This document shows, one piece after another, positions 1 through 8,752 of a stretch of 64,000 nt of DNA. The position numbers and the translations under genes are program-made. Origin of the DNA: Pseudoxanthomonas sp. PXM02 (GTDB lineage: Bacteria > Pseudomonadota > Gammaproteobacteria > Xanthomonadales > Xanthomonadaceae). The stretch is taken from positions 620,001 to 684,000 of the forward strand of contig NZ_JACVAK010000001.1 of assembly GCF_014851805.1 (NCBI RefSeq). Reading direction: 5' to 3'. The notes under the pieces are model-generated. The model made no database searches, was not told where the DNA came from, and worked only from the letters and a program-made list of their open reading frames with translations. Numbering within the stretch: the first letter of the stretch is position 1; each line of letters starts with the position of its first letter.

Positions 1-918
1 GCCGTGCGCGTTGAGGTACTCGACCTGCTCCGGATTCAGCCCTGCGTCCTTCAGTGCCGACAGCATGCAGCGCGCGGGACCCTCGCCGTTCTCGCTGGGT
101 GCGGTCATGTGGAATGCGTCCTGCGAAGCGCCGAACCCGGCCAGCTCGCAGTAGATGCGTGCGCCGCGCGCCTTGGCATGCTCGTACTCCTCCAGCACCA
201 GGATGCCGGCGCCGTCTCCCAGCACGAAGCCGTCGCGATCCTTGTCCCACGGGCGCGAGGCGCGCGTCGGATCGTCGTTGCGGGTGGACATTGCTTTCAT
301 CGCGCAGAACCCGCCCACCGAGGTGGGCGACGAACCGCGCTCGGCGCCGCCGGCGATCATCACGTCGGCGTCGCCGTACTGGATGCTGCGCATGGCAATG
401 CCGATCGAATGGTTGGACGTGGCGCAGGCGGAGACCGCCGAATAACCGGGACCCTTCAGTCCCTTCATGATGCTCAGGTGGCCCGGCAGCATGTTGATGA
501 TGGTGCTGGGGATGTAGAACGGAGAAATCTTGCGCGGGCCGCCTTCATGCAGCTTCACCGCGGTTTCCTCGATGCCGAGGATGCCGCCGATGCCGGCGCC
601 GATGATCGCGCCGATACGTTCGGCATTGGCCTCGGTCACTTCCAGGCCGGCATCGTCCATCGCCATCAGCGAGGCGGCCAGGCCGTAGTGGATGAACGAG
701 TCCATCTTCTTCACGTCCTTCGGCGATACGAAGGCGGTGGGATCGAAGCCACGGATCTCGCCCGCGATCTTCGTGCTGTAGCCCTCGGTATCGAACGTGG
801 TGATCGGGCCCAGGCCCGAGCGCCCGTTGACGATGCCGTCCCAGCTGGTGGCCATGTCATTGCCCAGGGGGGACACCAGGCCCATGCCGGTGATGACGAC
901 GCGACGACGCTGGCTCAT
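1..918 (-). CDS. fabF: beta-ketoacyl-ACP synthase II FabF (3' part outside window)
   Basis: Condensing enzyme of type II fatty-acid synthesis: it elongates acyl-ACP with malonyl-ACP in the cytoplasm. Reading the minus strand from 918 gives 306 codons beginning MSQRRRVVITGMG, then the active-site region SACATSNHS with the nucleophile Cys165 (E. coli FabF Cys163). The gene continues past base 1, so the two catalytic histidines are not all visible. It is the last visible gene of the minus-strand yceD-rpmF-fabH-fabD-fabG-acpP-fabF run, 110 bases after acpP. The family is certain; FabF rather than FabB is inferred from its position after acpP and from the N-terminal sequence. Confidence 0.96.
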   Translation of the reverse strand, partial: MSQRRRVVITGMGLVSPLGNDMATSWDGIVNGRSGLGPITTFDTEGYSTKIAGEIRGFDPTAFVSPKDVKKMDSFIHYGLAASLMAMDDAGLEVTEANAERIGAIIGAGIGGILGIEETAVKLHEGGPRKISPFYIPSTIINMLPGHLSIMKGLKGPGYSAVSACATSNHSIGIAMRSIQYGDADVMIAGGAERGSSPTSVGGFCAMKAMSTRNDDPTRASRPWDKDRDGFVLGDGAGILVLEEYEHAKARGARIYCELAGFGASQDAFHMTAPSENGEGPARCMLSALKDAGLNPEQVEYLNAHG

Positions 919-982
919 ATCGGATTCCTCTTGGATCTTGGCGGCCACGCCCTACGCGGGCGGATGGGGGCCGGATACGCGC

Positions 983-1002
983 GGGGCCGCATGCGCGGCC
1001 CC
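983..1002 (-). other. acpP-fabF intergenic hairpin
   Basis: A perfect 8-bp inverted repeat (GGGGCCGC, loop of 4, GCGGCCCC) lies in the 110-base gap between acpP and fabF. No T-run follows it on the minus strand, so it is unlikely to be a full intrinsic terminator. It could stabilise the acpP 3' end or attenuate transcription into fabF, which would fit the much higher need for ACP. That role is inference. Confidence 0.4.
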
Positions 1003-1028
1003 GACACGGTTTGCCACAACTGCCGGAC

Positions 1029-1268
1029 TTACGCCTTGACGTGCGCCTTGACGTAGTCGATGGCCTGCTGCACCGAAGTGATCTTCTCGGCTTCCTCGTC
1101 CGGAATTTCGCATTCGAACTCTTCTTCCAGCGCCATCACCAGTTCAACGGTGTCCAGCGAGTCGGCGCCCAGGTCATCGACGAACGATGCGCTGGTGGTG
1201 ACTTCTTCTTCCTTAACGCCGAGTTGTTCGACGACGATTTTCTTGACGCGTTCTTCGATGCTGCTCAT
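1029..1268 (-). CDS. acpP: acyl carrier protein AcpP
   Basis: Small acidic carrier of growing acyl chains. The 79-residue product has the standard family length and contains the phosphopantetheine attachment motif DSL with Ser37, inside [10 protein letters not shown]. The ATG at 1268 is chosen because TGGAG lies about eight bases upstream and the protein then starts [10 protein letters not shown], as in other ACPs; a longer open frame upstream has no such support. It lies between fabG (142-base gap) and fabF. The gap before acpP is long enough for its own promoter, but I see no strong one. Confidence 0.98.
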   Translation of the reverse strand: MSSIEERVKKIVVEQLGVKEEEVTTSASFVDDLGADSLDTVELVMALEEEFECEIPDEEAEKITSVQQAIDYVKAHVKA

Positions 1269-1410
1269 GGATTCGCTCCAGACGGAGATGGGTGACTTGT
1301 TGGATTCTGCCGACGCGGGGCGAAGGCAAACCGGGGATAGTGTAGTGGAAACCGGCGGCGGCGGGCAGATATCACCAAACACCACCGAATCAACCACTTA
1401 CAGCTAATTC

Positions 1411-2154
1411 TTACGGCATGTACATGCCGCCGTTGACGTGCAGGGTCTCACCGGTGATGTAGCCGGCAGCGGGTCCTGCGAGGAAGGCCACCGCATTCGC
1501 GATGTCGGCCGGCTCGCCAAGGCGACCCAGCGCGATCTGCTCGCCAAGCGCCTTCTTGGTCTCTTCCGGCAGGTCCTTGGTCATGTCGGTGGCGATGAAG
1601 CCCGGCGCGACCACGTTGACGGTGACGCCGCGACTGCCGATCTCTTTCGCGAGCGACTTGGAGAACGCGATGATGCCGGCCTTTGCGGCGGCATAGTTGG
1701 CCTGCCCGGCATTGCCGGTCACGCCGATCACCGAGGCGATGTTGATGATGCGGCCCTTGCGCGCCTTCATCATGCCGCGCATGACCGCCTTGGAGGTGCG
1801 GTAGACGCTGGTGAGGTTGGTGTCGAGGATGGCCTGCCAGTCCTCGTCCTTCATCCGCATCAGCAGGTTGTCGCGGGTGATGCCGGCGTTGTTGACGAGG
1901 ATGGAGATGCCGCCGAACTCCTTGCTGATGGCATCGATCAGCGCATCGACCGCCGCCGCATCGGTGACATTCAATTCGCGGCCATGGCCACCTGCCGCCG
2001 CCATCCGCTCGCCAATCGCCTGCGCGCCCGAAGCAGTGGTGGCGGTGCCGATGACCGTCGCGCCCTGCGCAGCCAGCTCATCGGCGATGGCGGCACCGAT
2101 GCCTCGGCTTGCGCCGGTGACCAGTGCGATTTCACCCTGCAGGGGCTTGCTCAT
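1411..2154 (-). CDS. fabG: 3-oxoacyl-ACP reductase FabG
   Basis: NADPH-dependent reduction of beta-ketoacyl-ACP, the first reductive step of fatty-acid elongation. The 247-residue short-chain dehydrogenase has the cofactor motif TGASRGIG (13-20), NNAG at 88-91 and the catalytic set Ser141, Tyr154 and Lys158 (YAAAK), equivalent to E. coli Ser138, Tyr151, Lys155. It ends PxGYITGETLHVNGGMYM, typical of FabG. It sits 62 bases downstream of fabD in the fab operon. Family and function are secure. Confidence 0.98.
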   Translation of the reverse strand: MSKPLQGEIALVTGASRGIGAAIADELAAQGATVIGTATTASGAQAIGERMAAAGGHGRELNVTDAAAVDALIDAISKEFGGISILVNNAGITRDNLLMRMKDEDWQAILDTNLTSVYRTSKAVMRGMMKARKGRIINIASVIGVTGNAGQANYAAAKAGIIAFSKSLAKEIGSRGVTVNVVAPGFIATDMTKDLPEETKKALGEQIALGRLGEPADIANAVAFLAGPAAGYITGETLHVNGGMYMP

Positions 2155-2216
2155 GATGTTGTCCTCGTGACGTTCCGCGCGTGGCGGTCAGGATAAGGGA
2201 ACGGACGCGACGAGCG

Positions 2217-3161
2217 TCAGGCCTGCCAGTCGGCGAGTGCGCCCTGGAAGTCACCGACGCCGCCGATGGCTCGCGCATCCAGGCCCTTGTCGATGCGCTT
2301 CACCAGGCCGGCCAACACCTTGCCCGGGCCGCATTCGGCGATCTGCGTGGCGCCATGCGATGCCAGCACCTGCACGCACTCGGTCCAGCGGACCGGCAGG
2401 TACAACTGGCGCACCAGCGCGTCGCGGATCGCGTCGACACCGGTATGCACCTGCGCGTCCACGTTCTGCACGACAGGTAGCGACGGCGAATGCCACGGAA
2501 GGCCCGCCATCACCTCGGCGAGACGGTTGGCGGCTTCGCGCATCAGCGGCGTATGCGACGGCACGCTGACCGCCAGCTTCACCACCTTGCGGACACCGCG
2601 CTCGGTCAGCATCGCGATCGCGCGATCGACGGCCTCGACATCGCCGCCGACGACGATCTGCCCTGGCGAGTTGTAGTTGGCGGGCACCACCACTTTGCTG
2701 TCGGACGCCTGCGCGCAGACCTCCGCCACCATCGCATCCTCAGCGCCGAGTACCGCGGCCATCGCGCCGACACCCGCGGGCGCCGCGTCCTGCATCAGCT
2801 GCCCGCGCAGGCGCACGAGGTGCGCACCGTCCTTCAACGACAAGGCGCCTGCGGCGACCAGCGCGGTGTATTCGCCCAGGCTGTGGCCTGCAAGCTGCGA
2901 CGGCTGCGCGCCACCCTGCTCCTGCCATGCACGCCACACCGCGATGCCGCCGGCAAGCAGTGCCGGCTGCGTGTACTCGGTGCGGTTGAGCATTTCCTCG
3001 GGACCGCCCTGCGACAGCGCCCACAGATCGACACCCGCCCCCTCGGAGGCTTCGGCGAACGTCTCGCGTACGATCGGATGCAGTTCGGACAATTCGGCCA
3101 GCATGCCGACCGACTGCGAACCCTGACCGGGGAAGACGAAAGCAAGTTGCGTGGAAGTCAC
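2217..3161 (-). CDS. fabD: malonyl-CoA:ACP transacylase FabD
   Basis: Transfers malonyl from CoA to ACP. With a GTG start at 3161 the product has 314 residues (E. coli 309) and begins VTSTQLAFVFPGQGSQ. The active-site serine is Ser94 in GHSLGEY and the partner histidine is His203 in PSHTPLM. The GTG is preferred because the frame upstream of it is not FabD-like and an AGGG stretch lies about eight bases ahead. A longer frame reaching back to 3455 would overlap fabH and is rejected. The gap to fabH is 190 bases and holds a hairpin. Confidence 0.96.
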   Translation of the reverse strand: MTSTQLAFVFPGQGSQSVGMLAELSELHPIVRETFAEASEGAGVDLWALSQGGPEEMLNRTEYTQPALLAGGIAVWRAWQEQGGAQPSQLAGHSLGEYTALVAAGALSLKDGAHLVRLRGQLMQDAAPAGVGAMAAVLGAEDAMVAEVCAQASDSKVVVPANYNSPGQIVVGGDVEAVDRAIAMLTERGVRKVVKLAVSVPSHTPLMREAANRLAEVMAGLPWHSPSLPVVQNVDAQVHTGVDAIRDALVRQLYLPVRWTECVQVLASHGATQIAECGPGKVLAGLVKRIDKGLDARAIGGVGDFQGALADWQA

Positions 3162-3302
3162 TCGGACACCCTGCGTGAAATCAGGCGGCGATGATACGGG
3201 CGAACCCGACGGATTGTCTGTACCGGGGCGTATGCGCATGCGACAGCGCGCCGCATGCGGGTTGCTCAAAGCGCTGCAAGAACGATGGCGACATAAACGA
3301 AG

Positions 3303-3328
3303 AAGGCGACGCCTCGCAGCATCGCCTT
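3303..3328 (-). terminator. possible attenuator/terminator between fabH and fabD
   Basis: On the minus strand AAGGCGA and TCGCCTT form a 7-bp perfect stem around a 12-base loop, followed by CTTCGTTT, a modest T-rich tail. It lies 24 bases past the fabH stop. It may terminate part of the transcripts from upstream, leaving fabD to a second promoter in the remaining gap. The T-tract is weak, so this is tentative. Confidence 0.4.
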
Positions 3329-3351
3329 CCGTCGTTGCCGAAGCGCACGGC

Positions 3352-4347
3352 TCAGTAGCGCAGCAGTACCGAACCCCAGGTGAAACCACCACCGAACGCC
3401 TCGAGCAGCAGCAGCTGACCACGCTCGACACGGCCGGAACGCACGGCGGCATCAAGCGCTAGCGGCACCGAACCGGACGAGGTGTTGCCATGCTTGTCGA
3501 CGGTGACGATCACCTGGTCCATCGACATATCCAGCCGCTTTGCGGTGGCTTCGATGATGCGCAGGTTGGCCTGGTGCGGGATCAGCCAGTTCAGGTCGTG
3601 CTTGTCGAGCCCGTTGGCTTCCAGCGTTTCGTCGACAACGCTGTCCAGCGCCTTGACGGCGTACTTGAAGACATCGTTGCCCTTCATTTCAATACGGATG
3701 CCGTTGTTCGGCTCATCCGCCTTGAAGCCCTTGGACACACCGACGGGGTTCCACAGCAGTTCCTTCTTGCTGCCATCGGCATGCAGATGGGTGCTGAGGA
3801 TGCCGGTCTCGCTGTCCGCCTTGAGCACCACGGCGCCGGCGCCATCACCGAACAGCACGCAGGTGGTGCGCTCGGTCCAGTCGACGATGCGACTGAGCGT
3901 TTCGGTACCGATGACGAGCGCGGTCTTGGCATCGCCGCAACGGATGAATTTCTCCGCCACGCTCAACGCATAGATGAAGCCCGAACATGCGGCATTGACG
4001 TCCAGCGCCGCGCAGCCGGCCGCACCCAGGCGCGCCTGGATCAGGCAGGCGGTGGACGGAAAGATCAGGTCGGGCGTCGTGGTGCCCACCACGATGAGGT
4101 CGATCTCGGACCCATCGACACCTGCCGCTTCGAGTGCGCGGAGTGCCGCCTGGTAACCCAGGTCCCCAGCGGTCTCGCCTTCGGCGGCGATATGGCGTTC
4201 GCGGATGCCGGTGCGGGACTGGATCCATTCGTCGCTGGTATCGACCAGCTTCGAGAGGTCTTCGTTGGTCAGCACCTTTTCAGGCAAATAGCTGCCCGTC
4301 CCGGCGATGCGCGCGTAAATGCGCCCCTTGTTACCCGGCTCGCTCAT
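3352..4347 (-). CDS. fabH: beta-ketoacyl-ACP synthase III FabH
   Basis: Initiates fatty-acid synthesis by condensing an acyl-CoA with malonyl-ACP. The 331-residue product carries the thiolase-fold catalytic triad: Cys121 in NAACSGF, His258 in LIPHQAN and Asn288 in HGNTSSGS. The ATG at 4347 (MSEPGN) is chosen over the ATG at 4359 because GGGAG lies six bases before it. It follows rpmF by 88 bases; plsX, which sits between these genes in E. coli and many bacteria, is absent. Confidence 0.97.
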   Translation of the reverse strand: MSEPGNKGRIYARIAGTGSYLPEKVLTNEDLSKLVDTSDEWIQSRTGIRERHIAAEGETAGDLGYQAALRALEAAGVDGSEIDLIVVGTTTPDLIFPSTACLIQARLGAAGCAALDVNAACSGFIYALSVAEKFIRCGDAKTALVIGTETLSRIVDWTERTTCVLFGDGAGAVVLKADSETGILSTHLHADGSKKELLWNPVGVSKGFKADEPNNGIRIEMKGNDVFKYAVKALDSVVDETLEANGLDKHDLNWLIPHQANLRIIEATAKRLDMSMDQVIVTVDKHGNTSSGSVPLALDAAVRSGRVERGQLLLLEAFGGGFTWGSVLLRY

Positions 4348-4404
4348 GCACGCTCCCATTGCCGGCCCGAAGACGGGCCCTGGTTGTCATCGATCATGCG
4401 GAAA

Positions 4405-4427
4405 GCGCGCCCTGCGGAAGGGCGCGC
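4405..4427 (-). terminator. hairpin between rpmF and fabH
   Basis: GCGCGCCC and GGGCGCGC form an 8-bp GC-only stem with a 7-base loop, nine bases past the rpmF stop, followed on the minus strand by TTTCCGC. The stem is strong but the T-run is only three bases. It could partly separate ribosomal-protein from fatty-acid expression. Tentative. Confidence 0.45.
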
Positions 4428-4435
4428 CGCACGGA

Positions 4436-4630
4436 TCAATCTTCCTCGACCACCGAGGTCTTGGTGGCGATGACCTTCTTGCCGCGGTAGTAACCATCGG
4501 CGGTCACGTGGTGGCGCAGGTGGATCTCGCCCGTGGTCGGGTCGGTCGACAGCTGCTTGGCGGTCAGCGCGTCGTGCGAACGACGCTGGCCACGACGGGA
4601 CGGGGTGACGCGGGATTTCTGCACAGCCAT
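4436..4630 (-). CDS. rpmF: 50S ribosomal protein L32
   Basis: Structural protein of the large ribosomal subunit. The 64-residue basic product begins [20 protein letters not shown], the conserved L32 N-terminus, with the usual length. The zinc-binding cysteines found in some L32 proteins are absent; the family has both kinds. It lies 67 bases after yceD and before fabH, the arrangement seen widely in proteobacteria. Confidence 0.97.
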   Translation of the reverse strand: MAVQKSRVTPSRRGQRRSHDALTAKQLSTDPTTGEIHLRHHVTADGYYRGKKVIATKTSVVEED

Positions 4631-4697
4631 GGGATTGCTCCAGCTCTTGTATCTGTTGGTGAACCTTGCGGTTCGTATTGCCAGACCGCGGTAGCGG

Positions 4698-5204
4698 CTA
4701 GTTCTTCTTCAGCGAGGCCAGTGCCGCGAACGGACTGGTCTTCGCCACTTCTTCTTCGTCCGCCGCCCATTCGCGCTCAACCGCGTCGGACGCCGGGTCC
4801 ACCGCCACCACCGGCACGGCGAGGACCAGTTCGTCCTCCACCAGGTCGGCGGGGCGCAGCATGCCGTCTTCCGGCACCAGCAGCGCTTCGTAGTCGGGCG
4901 GCAGCGCGGCTTCTTCCTCTTCGCTGCGTACCAGACCCAACCGTTGCTTCAGCGTCACCGGCAGCACGAAACGCTGCAGGCTGCGCTGGCACACCAACGG
5001 CAGGTTGGCCTCGATCTGCAGTTCCAGGTACGGGACCCGCAATGCGTCGTGGTCGAACTCCGCCGTGTAGCGCACGTCGCCTTCGGTATCGGCCAGAAGG
5101 CCCTGCAGGCGCGTCATGGCAGACAACGGCAGGCGGCCTTCGAAGCTGCGCCGGTTCGCGACCATGCGCCACGCATCCAGCAGATCGGGCGTATTCGCGG
5201 ACAT
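4698..5204 (-). CDS. yceD: YceD family protein (DUF177)
   Basis: A 168-residue acidic cytoplasmic protein that begins [19 protein letters not shown] and matches the DUF177/YceD family always found upstream of rpmF. In the family's best studied members it is linked to 23S rRNA accumulation; that is family knowledge, not shown here. The ATG at 5204 lies only about ten bases from the -10 box of a strong promoter and has no clear Shine-Dalgarno sequence, so its mRNA may be leaderless or nearly so. First gene of the fab operon. Confidence 0.93.
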   Translation of the reverse strand: MSANTPDLLDAWRMVANRRSFEGRLPLSAMTRLQGLLADTEGDVRYTAEFDHDALRVPYLELQIEANLPLVCQRSLQRFVLPVTLKQRLGLVRSEEEEAALPPDYEALLVPEDGMLRPADLVEDELVLAVPVVAVDPASDAVEREWAADEEEVAKTSPFAALASLKKN

Positions 5205-5214
5205 AAGCCGCTGA

Positions 5215-5243
5215 ATGTTAAGGATGAAAGACCGAACTGTCAA
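5215..5243 (-). promoter_or_regulatory. sigma-70-type promoter of the yceD-rpmF-fab operon
   Basis: On the minus strand a perfect -35 TTGACA (5243-5238) is followed after exactly 17 bases by TAACAT (5220-5215). Transcription would start near 5208, about four bases before the yceD ATG at 5204. This is the best-matching housekeeping promoter I can see in the window. Confidence 0.75.
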
Positions 5244-5328
5244 ACAACCCCCGACGACGAGGATGGCTTGCCCCCGACCCCGCCGGCGGGCAGACTCCCC
5301 CGCCCCGTCCCTGCCGGTGCTGCGCCCC

Positions 5329-5898
5329 ATGCCGCTGATGCTCGCGTCCACCTCCCGCTACCGGCGTGAACTGCTGGAACGGCTGCGCCTGCCGTTCCAT
5401 ATTGCGCGCCCCGAGGTGGACGAGACGCCCCTGGACGACGAGTCGGTGCCGGCCATGGCCGTCAGGCTGGCCCGGGCCAAGGCGGAAGCCATCGCCCGCC
5501 AGCACCCGGGCAGCTGGGTCATCGGGTCCGACCAGGCCGCCGAACTCGATGGACAACCCCTGGGCAAGCCCGGCCACCGCGATGCCGCCATTGCCCAGCT
5601 GACCGCCATGTCGGGCCGCGAGGTGCGTTTCCATACGGCCGTCTGCCTGGCGCGCGATGACGGAGCCCTGCAGATCCATGACATCACCACAGTCAGGTTT
5701 CGCGCACTCACAGCCGCCGAGATCGAACGCTATGTCGACGCGGAGCAGCCGTTCGATTGCGCCGGCAGCTTCAAGTCGGAAGGGCTGGGGATCGCCCTGT
5801 TCGACGCCATCGAATCGTCGGATCCCACCGCGCTGGTCGGGCTGCCACTGATCGCCGTGTCCAGGATGCTGCGCGAGGCCGGCTTCGACTTGCCCTGA
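5329..5898 (+). CDS. yceF: Maf-family nucleotide pyrophosphatase, YceF type
   Basis: House-cleaning pyrophosphatase; the YceF subfamily hydrolyses 7-methyl-GTP in vitro. The 189-residue product starts MPLMLASTSRYRRELL, with the Maf substrate-loop STSRYR at 7-12, the EVDET motif near 29-33, IGSDQ with Asp68, and the subfamily block CAGSFKSEGLGI. Similarity to E. coli YceF is closer than to YhdE. The ATG at 5329 was taken from alignment in memory to the family; a frame open back to 5215 adds proline-rich sequence of no known domain. Divergent from yceD, 124 bases apart. Confidence 0.9.
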   Translation: MPLMLASTSRYRRELLERLRLPFHIARPEVDETPLDDESVPAMAVRLARAKAEAIARQHPGSWVIGSDQAAELDGQPLGKPGHRDAAIAQLTAMSGREVRFHTAVCLARDDGALQIHDITTVRFRALTAAEIERYVDAEQPFDCAGSFKSEGLGIALFDAIESSDPTALVGLPLIAVSRMLREAGFDLP

Positions 5899-5907
5899 GC
5901 CTGGCGT

Positions 5908-7749
5908 TCAGTGGACCTCGATCGGCTGCTCCGCCCAGGTTTCGACGCTGCCGTCGCCCCCGGTCACCCTCAGCCCCAGCCAATGGCGGCCGTCGGCCAC
6001 TTGCCCCGCGTCCACCTCGGCCGTGAACTGGACCCGCGGCATGCGTGGGTCGCGGGAGGCATCCTTCAGGAACCCTCGCAGCCATTCGTTGGCACCCGCA
6101 TCTTCGGCCACGGCAACAACGCGGCCGTCCAGCAATACCTCCACCTTCGTCACGCCCACGACATCCTTCACCGCCCAGCCGCCGACGTTGAAACGCCGGC
6201 CCACGCGCGCGCCCGATTGCGGCACATCGATGTGGGCAACGACCGGCGTGGTGCATTCACCCTTCGCTCGCTCGGCGGGTAAGGCGAACAACAGGAACCT
6301 GCGTGCGCCATGATCGATGTTCACCACGCGCGCTGGGGGCAAGGGACCGACGACCCGGCACAGGTGCTGGTAGTGCGCGAGCAGTGCACTGAACTTCACA
6401 TCGGTCGCACCAACTACCAGCAGCGTGGGCACATCGCGTGAGCCATCGTGCTGCAGGCCCCACAGTTGGAGCTGCGGGGCGCGCCCATGCTTGTGGTTCA
6501 ACGGATGGTCGAGCACGGGAATGTCCGCGTCATCGAGGGCGAACCCCAGCTCCGCACCCGTCTTGAAATTGTCCGCGAGCAGTTGCGTCGCTTCGGGCAG
6601 CGCCGCACGCATCGAGCGCACGTCCACGGCCAGCGTGTTCCAGCCGGCGAAATTCTCGGGGTAGTACTTGCTGCCGGCGAACTCCTCCCTGACCCCTGGC
6701 AGCGAGACCGCCACGTAGTAGCCCAGCATCAGTACCGCCCCCAATCCGGACAGGGACCAGGTCGCGCGGCGCCAGGCCGGCCTCCATTCCCGCAACAGCA
6801 ATGGCACTACGACGAGCAGCGCCAGATAGCCGGGCAAGGGCCAGTGGAAGCTGACCCGCTCGTTGTCGGCGAAGAAGCCCAGCGCGAAGAAACCCAACGT
6901 GGACACGCCGCCCAGCAGAGCGAAGTAACGCCATGCGGTGCCAAGCTGTGTCCTCCCTCTTAAGCCACGCAGGCAGACCACCAGCATGGCGACGAACAGC
7001 AGCGGCGTCGCCATCGCGGCCTGCACAAGCAGGAAGCGGAACCCGTCGCCATGGAAGCTCCAGGGGTGGCGATCCAGCAACTGGAAGCGCAGACCGGCGT
7101 CGGCATACTCAAGGTTCCATGCCAGCAATGGCGCCCACGCCAGCACGCCCACCGCCAGCGCGACCCACACGCGCGCATCACGCAGCACCTTGCGACCTTC
7201 GGGCAACCAGAGCAGCGCGATCAGGCCGACACCGATCACACCGATGAAGCGGTAATGGCTGAGCGCGCCGAGCATCAGGCCCAGCGCCAGTTCGGACGCG
7301 GACATCGCGTCCACCTCTCGCAGCAGGCGCGCACCGGCATCCGCGCACAGCACCGTCGCCAGCGCCATCGGCACGTCCGGCAGCGCAAGCAGACCCAGCG
7401 TGCCCGACAGCGGCATCAGTACGGTGAGCAACGCAGCCTGCCAGCCAACGGTCGCGCCAAACCAGTGCGCGGCGCTTCGTGCGACCAGCCAGGGCAGCAG
7501 CGCCGCCATCAGCAGGAAGGGCGCGCGCACCGCCAGGACATGATGGCCGCCCAGTTCGGTACCCAGCCGCGTCAGCCATGCCGTCAAGCCCGGCAGATCG
7601 GAGTAAGCCGCCGCGAGATGCCGCCCTTCCTGCCAGTAAAAGGCTTCGTCCACGAACAGCGGAAGGCGCGCGGCGATCGCGATCTTGACGACCGTCACGA
7701 TTGCCCACACGGCCAGGAACCATTGTCGCGCGCGTTGTTCTTCGTCCAT
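5908..7749 (-). CDS. GT39/GT83-type membrane glycosyltransferase (ArnT-like)
   Basis: A 613-residue integral membrane protein of the GT-C superfamily, which moves sugars from lipid carriers onto lipids or proteins at the outer face of the inner membrane. A first transmembrane helix (about 11-29) is followed by the acidic catalytic loop motif LFVDEAFYW with Asp34-Glu35. Many hydrophobic segments follow up to about residue 350. A soluble tail from about 350 ends in a beta-rich, Ig-like stretch (about 500-613, with GGWAVKD and VEVLLDG). Acceptor and sugar cannot be deduced. Convergent with yceF (9 bases) and divergent from moxR (44 bases). Confidence 0.8.
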   Translation of the reverse strand: MDEEQRARQWFLAVWAIVTVVKIAIAARLPLFVDEAFYWQEGRHLAAAYSDLPGLTAWLTRLGTELGGHHVLAVRAPFLLMAALLPWLVARSAAHWFGATVGWQAALLTVLMPLSGTLGLLALPDVPMALATVLCADAGARLLREVDAMSASELALGLMLGALSHYRFIGVIGVGLIALLWLPEGRKVLRDARVWVALAVGVLAWAPLLAWNLEYADAGLRFQLLDRHPWSFHGDGFRFLLVQAAMATPLLFVAMLVVCLRGLRGRTQLGTAWRYFALLGGVSTLGFFALGFFADNERVSFHWPLPGYLALLVVVPLLLREWRPAWRRATWSLSGLGAVLMLGYYVAVSLPGVREEFAGSKYYPENFAGWNTLAVDVRSMRAALPEATQLLADNFKTGAELGFALDDADIPVLDHPLNHKHGRAPQLQLWGLQHDGSRDVPTLLVVGATDVKFSALLAHYQHLCRVVGPLPPARVVNIDHGARRFLLFALPAERAKGECTTPVVAHIDVPQSGARVGRRFNVGGWAVKDVVGVTKVEVLLDGRVVAVAEDAGANEWLRGFLKDASRDPRMPRVQFTAEVDAGQVADGRHWLGLRVTGGDGSVETWAEQPIEVH

Positions 7750-7793
7750 CTCGCTACACTGCCCTCAACCCACGATCGGAAACCGAGAGCGCG

Positions 7794-8747
7794 ATGTCCG
7801 CCATCCCCAGCACCCGCCCTATGCTATCCGAAGGCCTCGCCGATGCCCTTACTCGTGCGCAGGCACAGGTGAATTCGCTGGTGCTCGGCAAGTCGCATGA
7901 AGTGCGGCTCGCCTTTGTCGCGCTGCTGTCCGATGGCCACCTGCTGATCGAGGACCTGCCGGGCCTGGGCAAGACGACGCTGGCGCACGCGCTGGCCGCC
8001 ACGCTGGGACTGAGCTTCCAGCGCGTGCAGTTCACCTCGGACCTGCTGCCTGCGGATGTATTGGGCGTATCGGTCTACGATGCGCAGGCGCGCGCCTTCA
8101 CCTTCCACCCAGGCCCGGTGTTCACCAACGTGCTGCTCGCGGACGAGATCAACCGCGCACCGCCACGCACGCAGAGCGCCCTGCTGGAGGCCATGGCCGA
8201 GCACCAGGTGACGCTCGATGGCGTGACCCATGCACTGCCGCAACCGTTCTTCGTGATCGCCACGCAGAACCCGGTCGACCTGTCCGGCACCTATCCGTTG
8301 CCCGATTCCCAGCTCGACCGCTTCCTGCTGCGCCTGGCCCTGGGCTATCCCAGCGCCGAGTCCGAACGCGAACTGCTGGCGGGCAGCGATCGCCGCATGA
8401 TGATCGCCCAGGCGATGCCGTTGCTGTCGACCGACGACGTGCTGGCGCTGCGCAGTGCGGTAAACGGCATCCACGCCAGCGATGCATTGATCGATTACGT
8501 GCAGGCGCTGCTCACGCGCAGCCGACAGCATCCCGGCGTGCGCGTCGGACTGTCGCCGCGCGCAGGCATCGCGCTGCTGCGTGCGGCGCGCGCCTATGCG
8601 CTGCTGCTGGGGCGCGGGCACGTGCTGCCGGACGATGTGCAGGCGCTGTTCGCTGCGGTCGCCGCACACCGGCTGGTGCCGGAAGCAGAGGCCGTCTCGG
8701 CCGGCGCGCTGGCCAAGGCCATCCTGCACGCGGTACCGGTGGATTGA
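7794..8747 (+). CDS. MoxR-family AAA+ ATPase
   Basis: A 317-residue AAA+ ATPase of the MoxR/RavA branch, usually acting as a chaperone that matures partner complexes. Visible motifs are Walker A (GLGKTT, 57-62), Walker B (LLADEINRAPP), and sensor 1 ATQNPVDLSGTYPLP. The ATG at 7794 is preceded by GAGAG; upstream frame is not conserved in character. It starts an operon with a DUF58 protein and a transglutaminase-like membrane protein, the common MoxR-DUF58-TgpA arrangement. Function of the trio is not firmly known. Confidence 0.92.
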   Translation: MSAIPSTRPMLSEGLADALTRAQAQVNSLVLGKSHEVRLAFVALLSDGHLLIEDLPGLGKTTLAHALAATLGLSFQRVQFTSDLLPADVLGVSVYDAQARAFTFHPGPVFTNVLLADEINRAPPRTQSALLEAMAEHQVTLDGVTHALPQPFFVIATQNPVDLSGTYPLPDSQLDRFLLRLALGYPSAESERELLAGSDRRMMIAQAMPLLSTDDVLALRSAVNGIHASDALIDYVQALLTRSRQHPGVRVGLSPRAGIALLRAARAYALLLGRGHVLPDDVQALFAAVAAHRLVPEAEAVSAGALAKAILHAVPVD

Positions 8748-8752
8748 GCAGG

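Noticed and set aside
1029..1397. 122-codon acpP frame
   Set aside because: The extra 43 codons lack ACP character; ATG 1268 has a proper ribosome site and the standard 79-residue product.
2217..3455. 412-codon fabD frame overlapping fabH
   Set aside because: The first 98 codons are not FabD-like and overlap the fabH coding end; GTG 3161 gives the family length and N-terminus.
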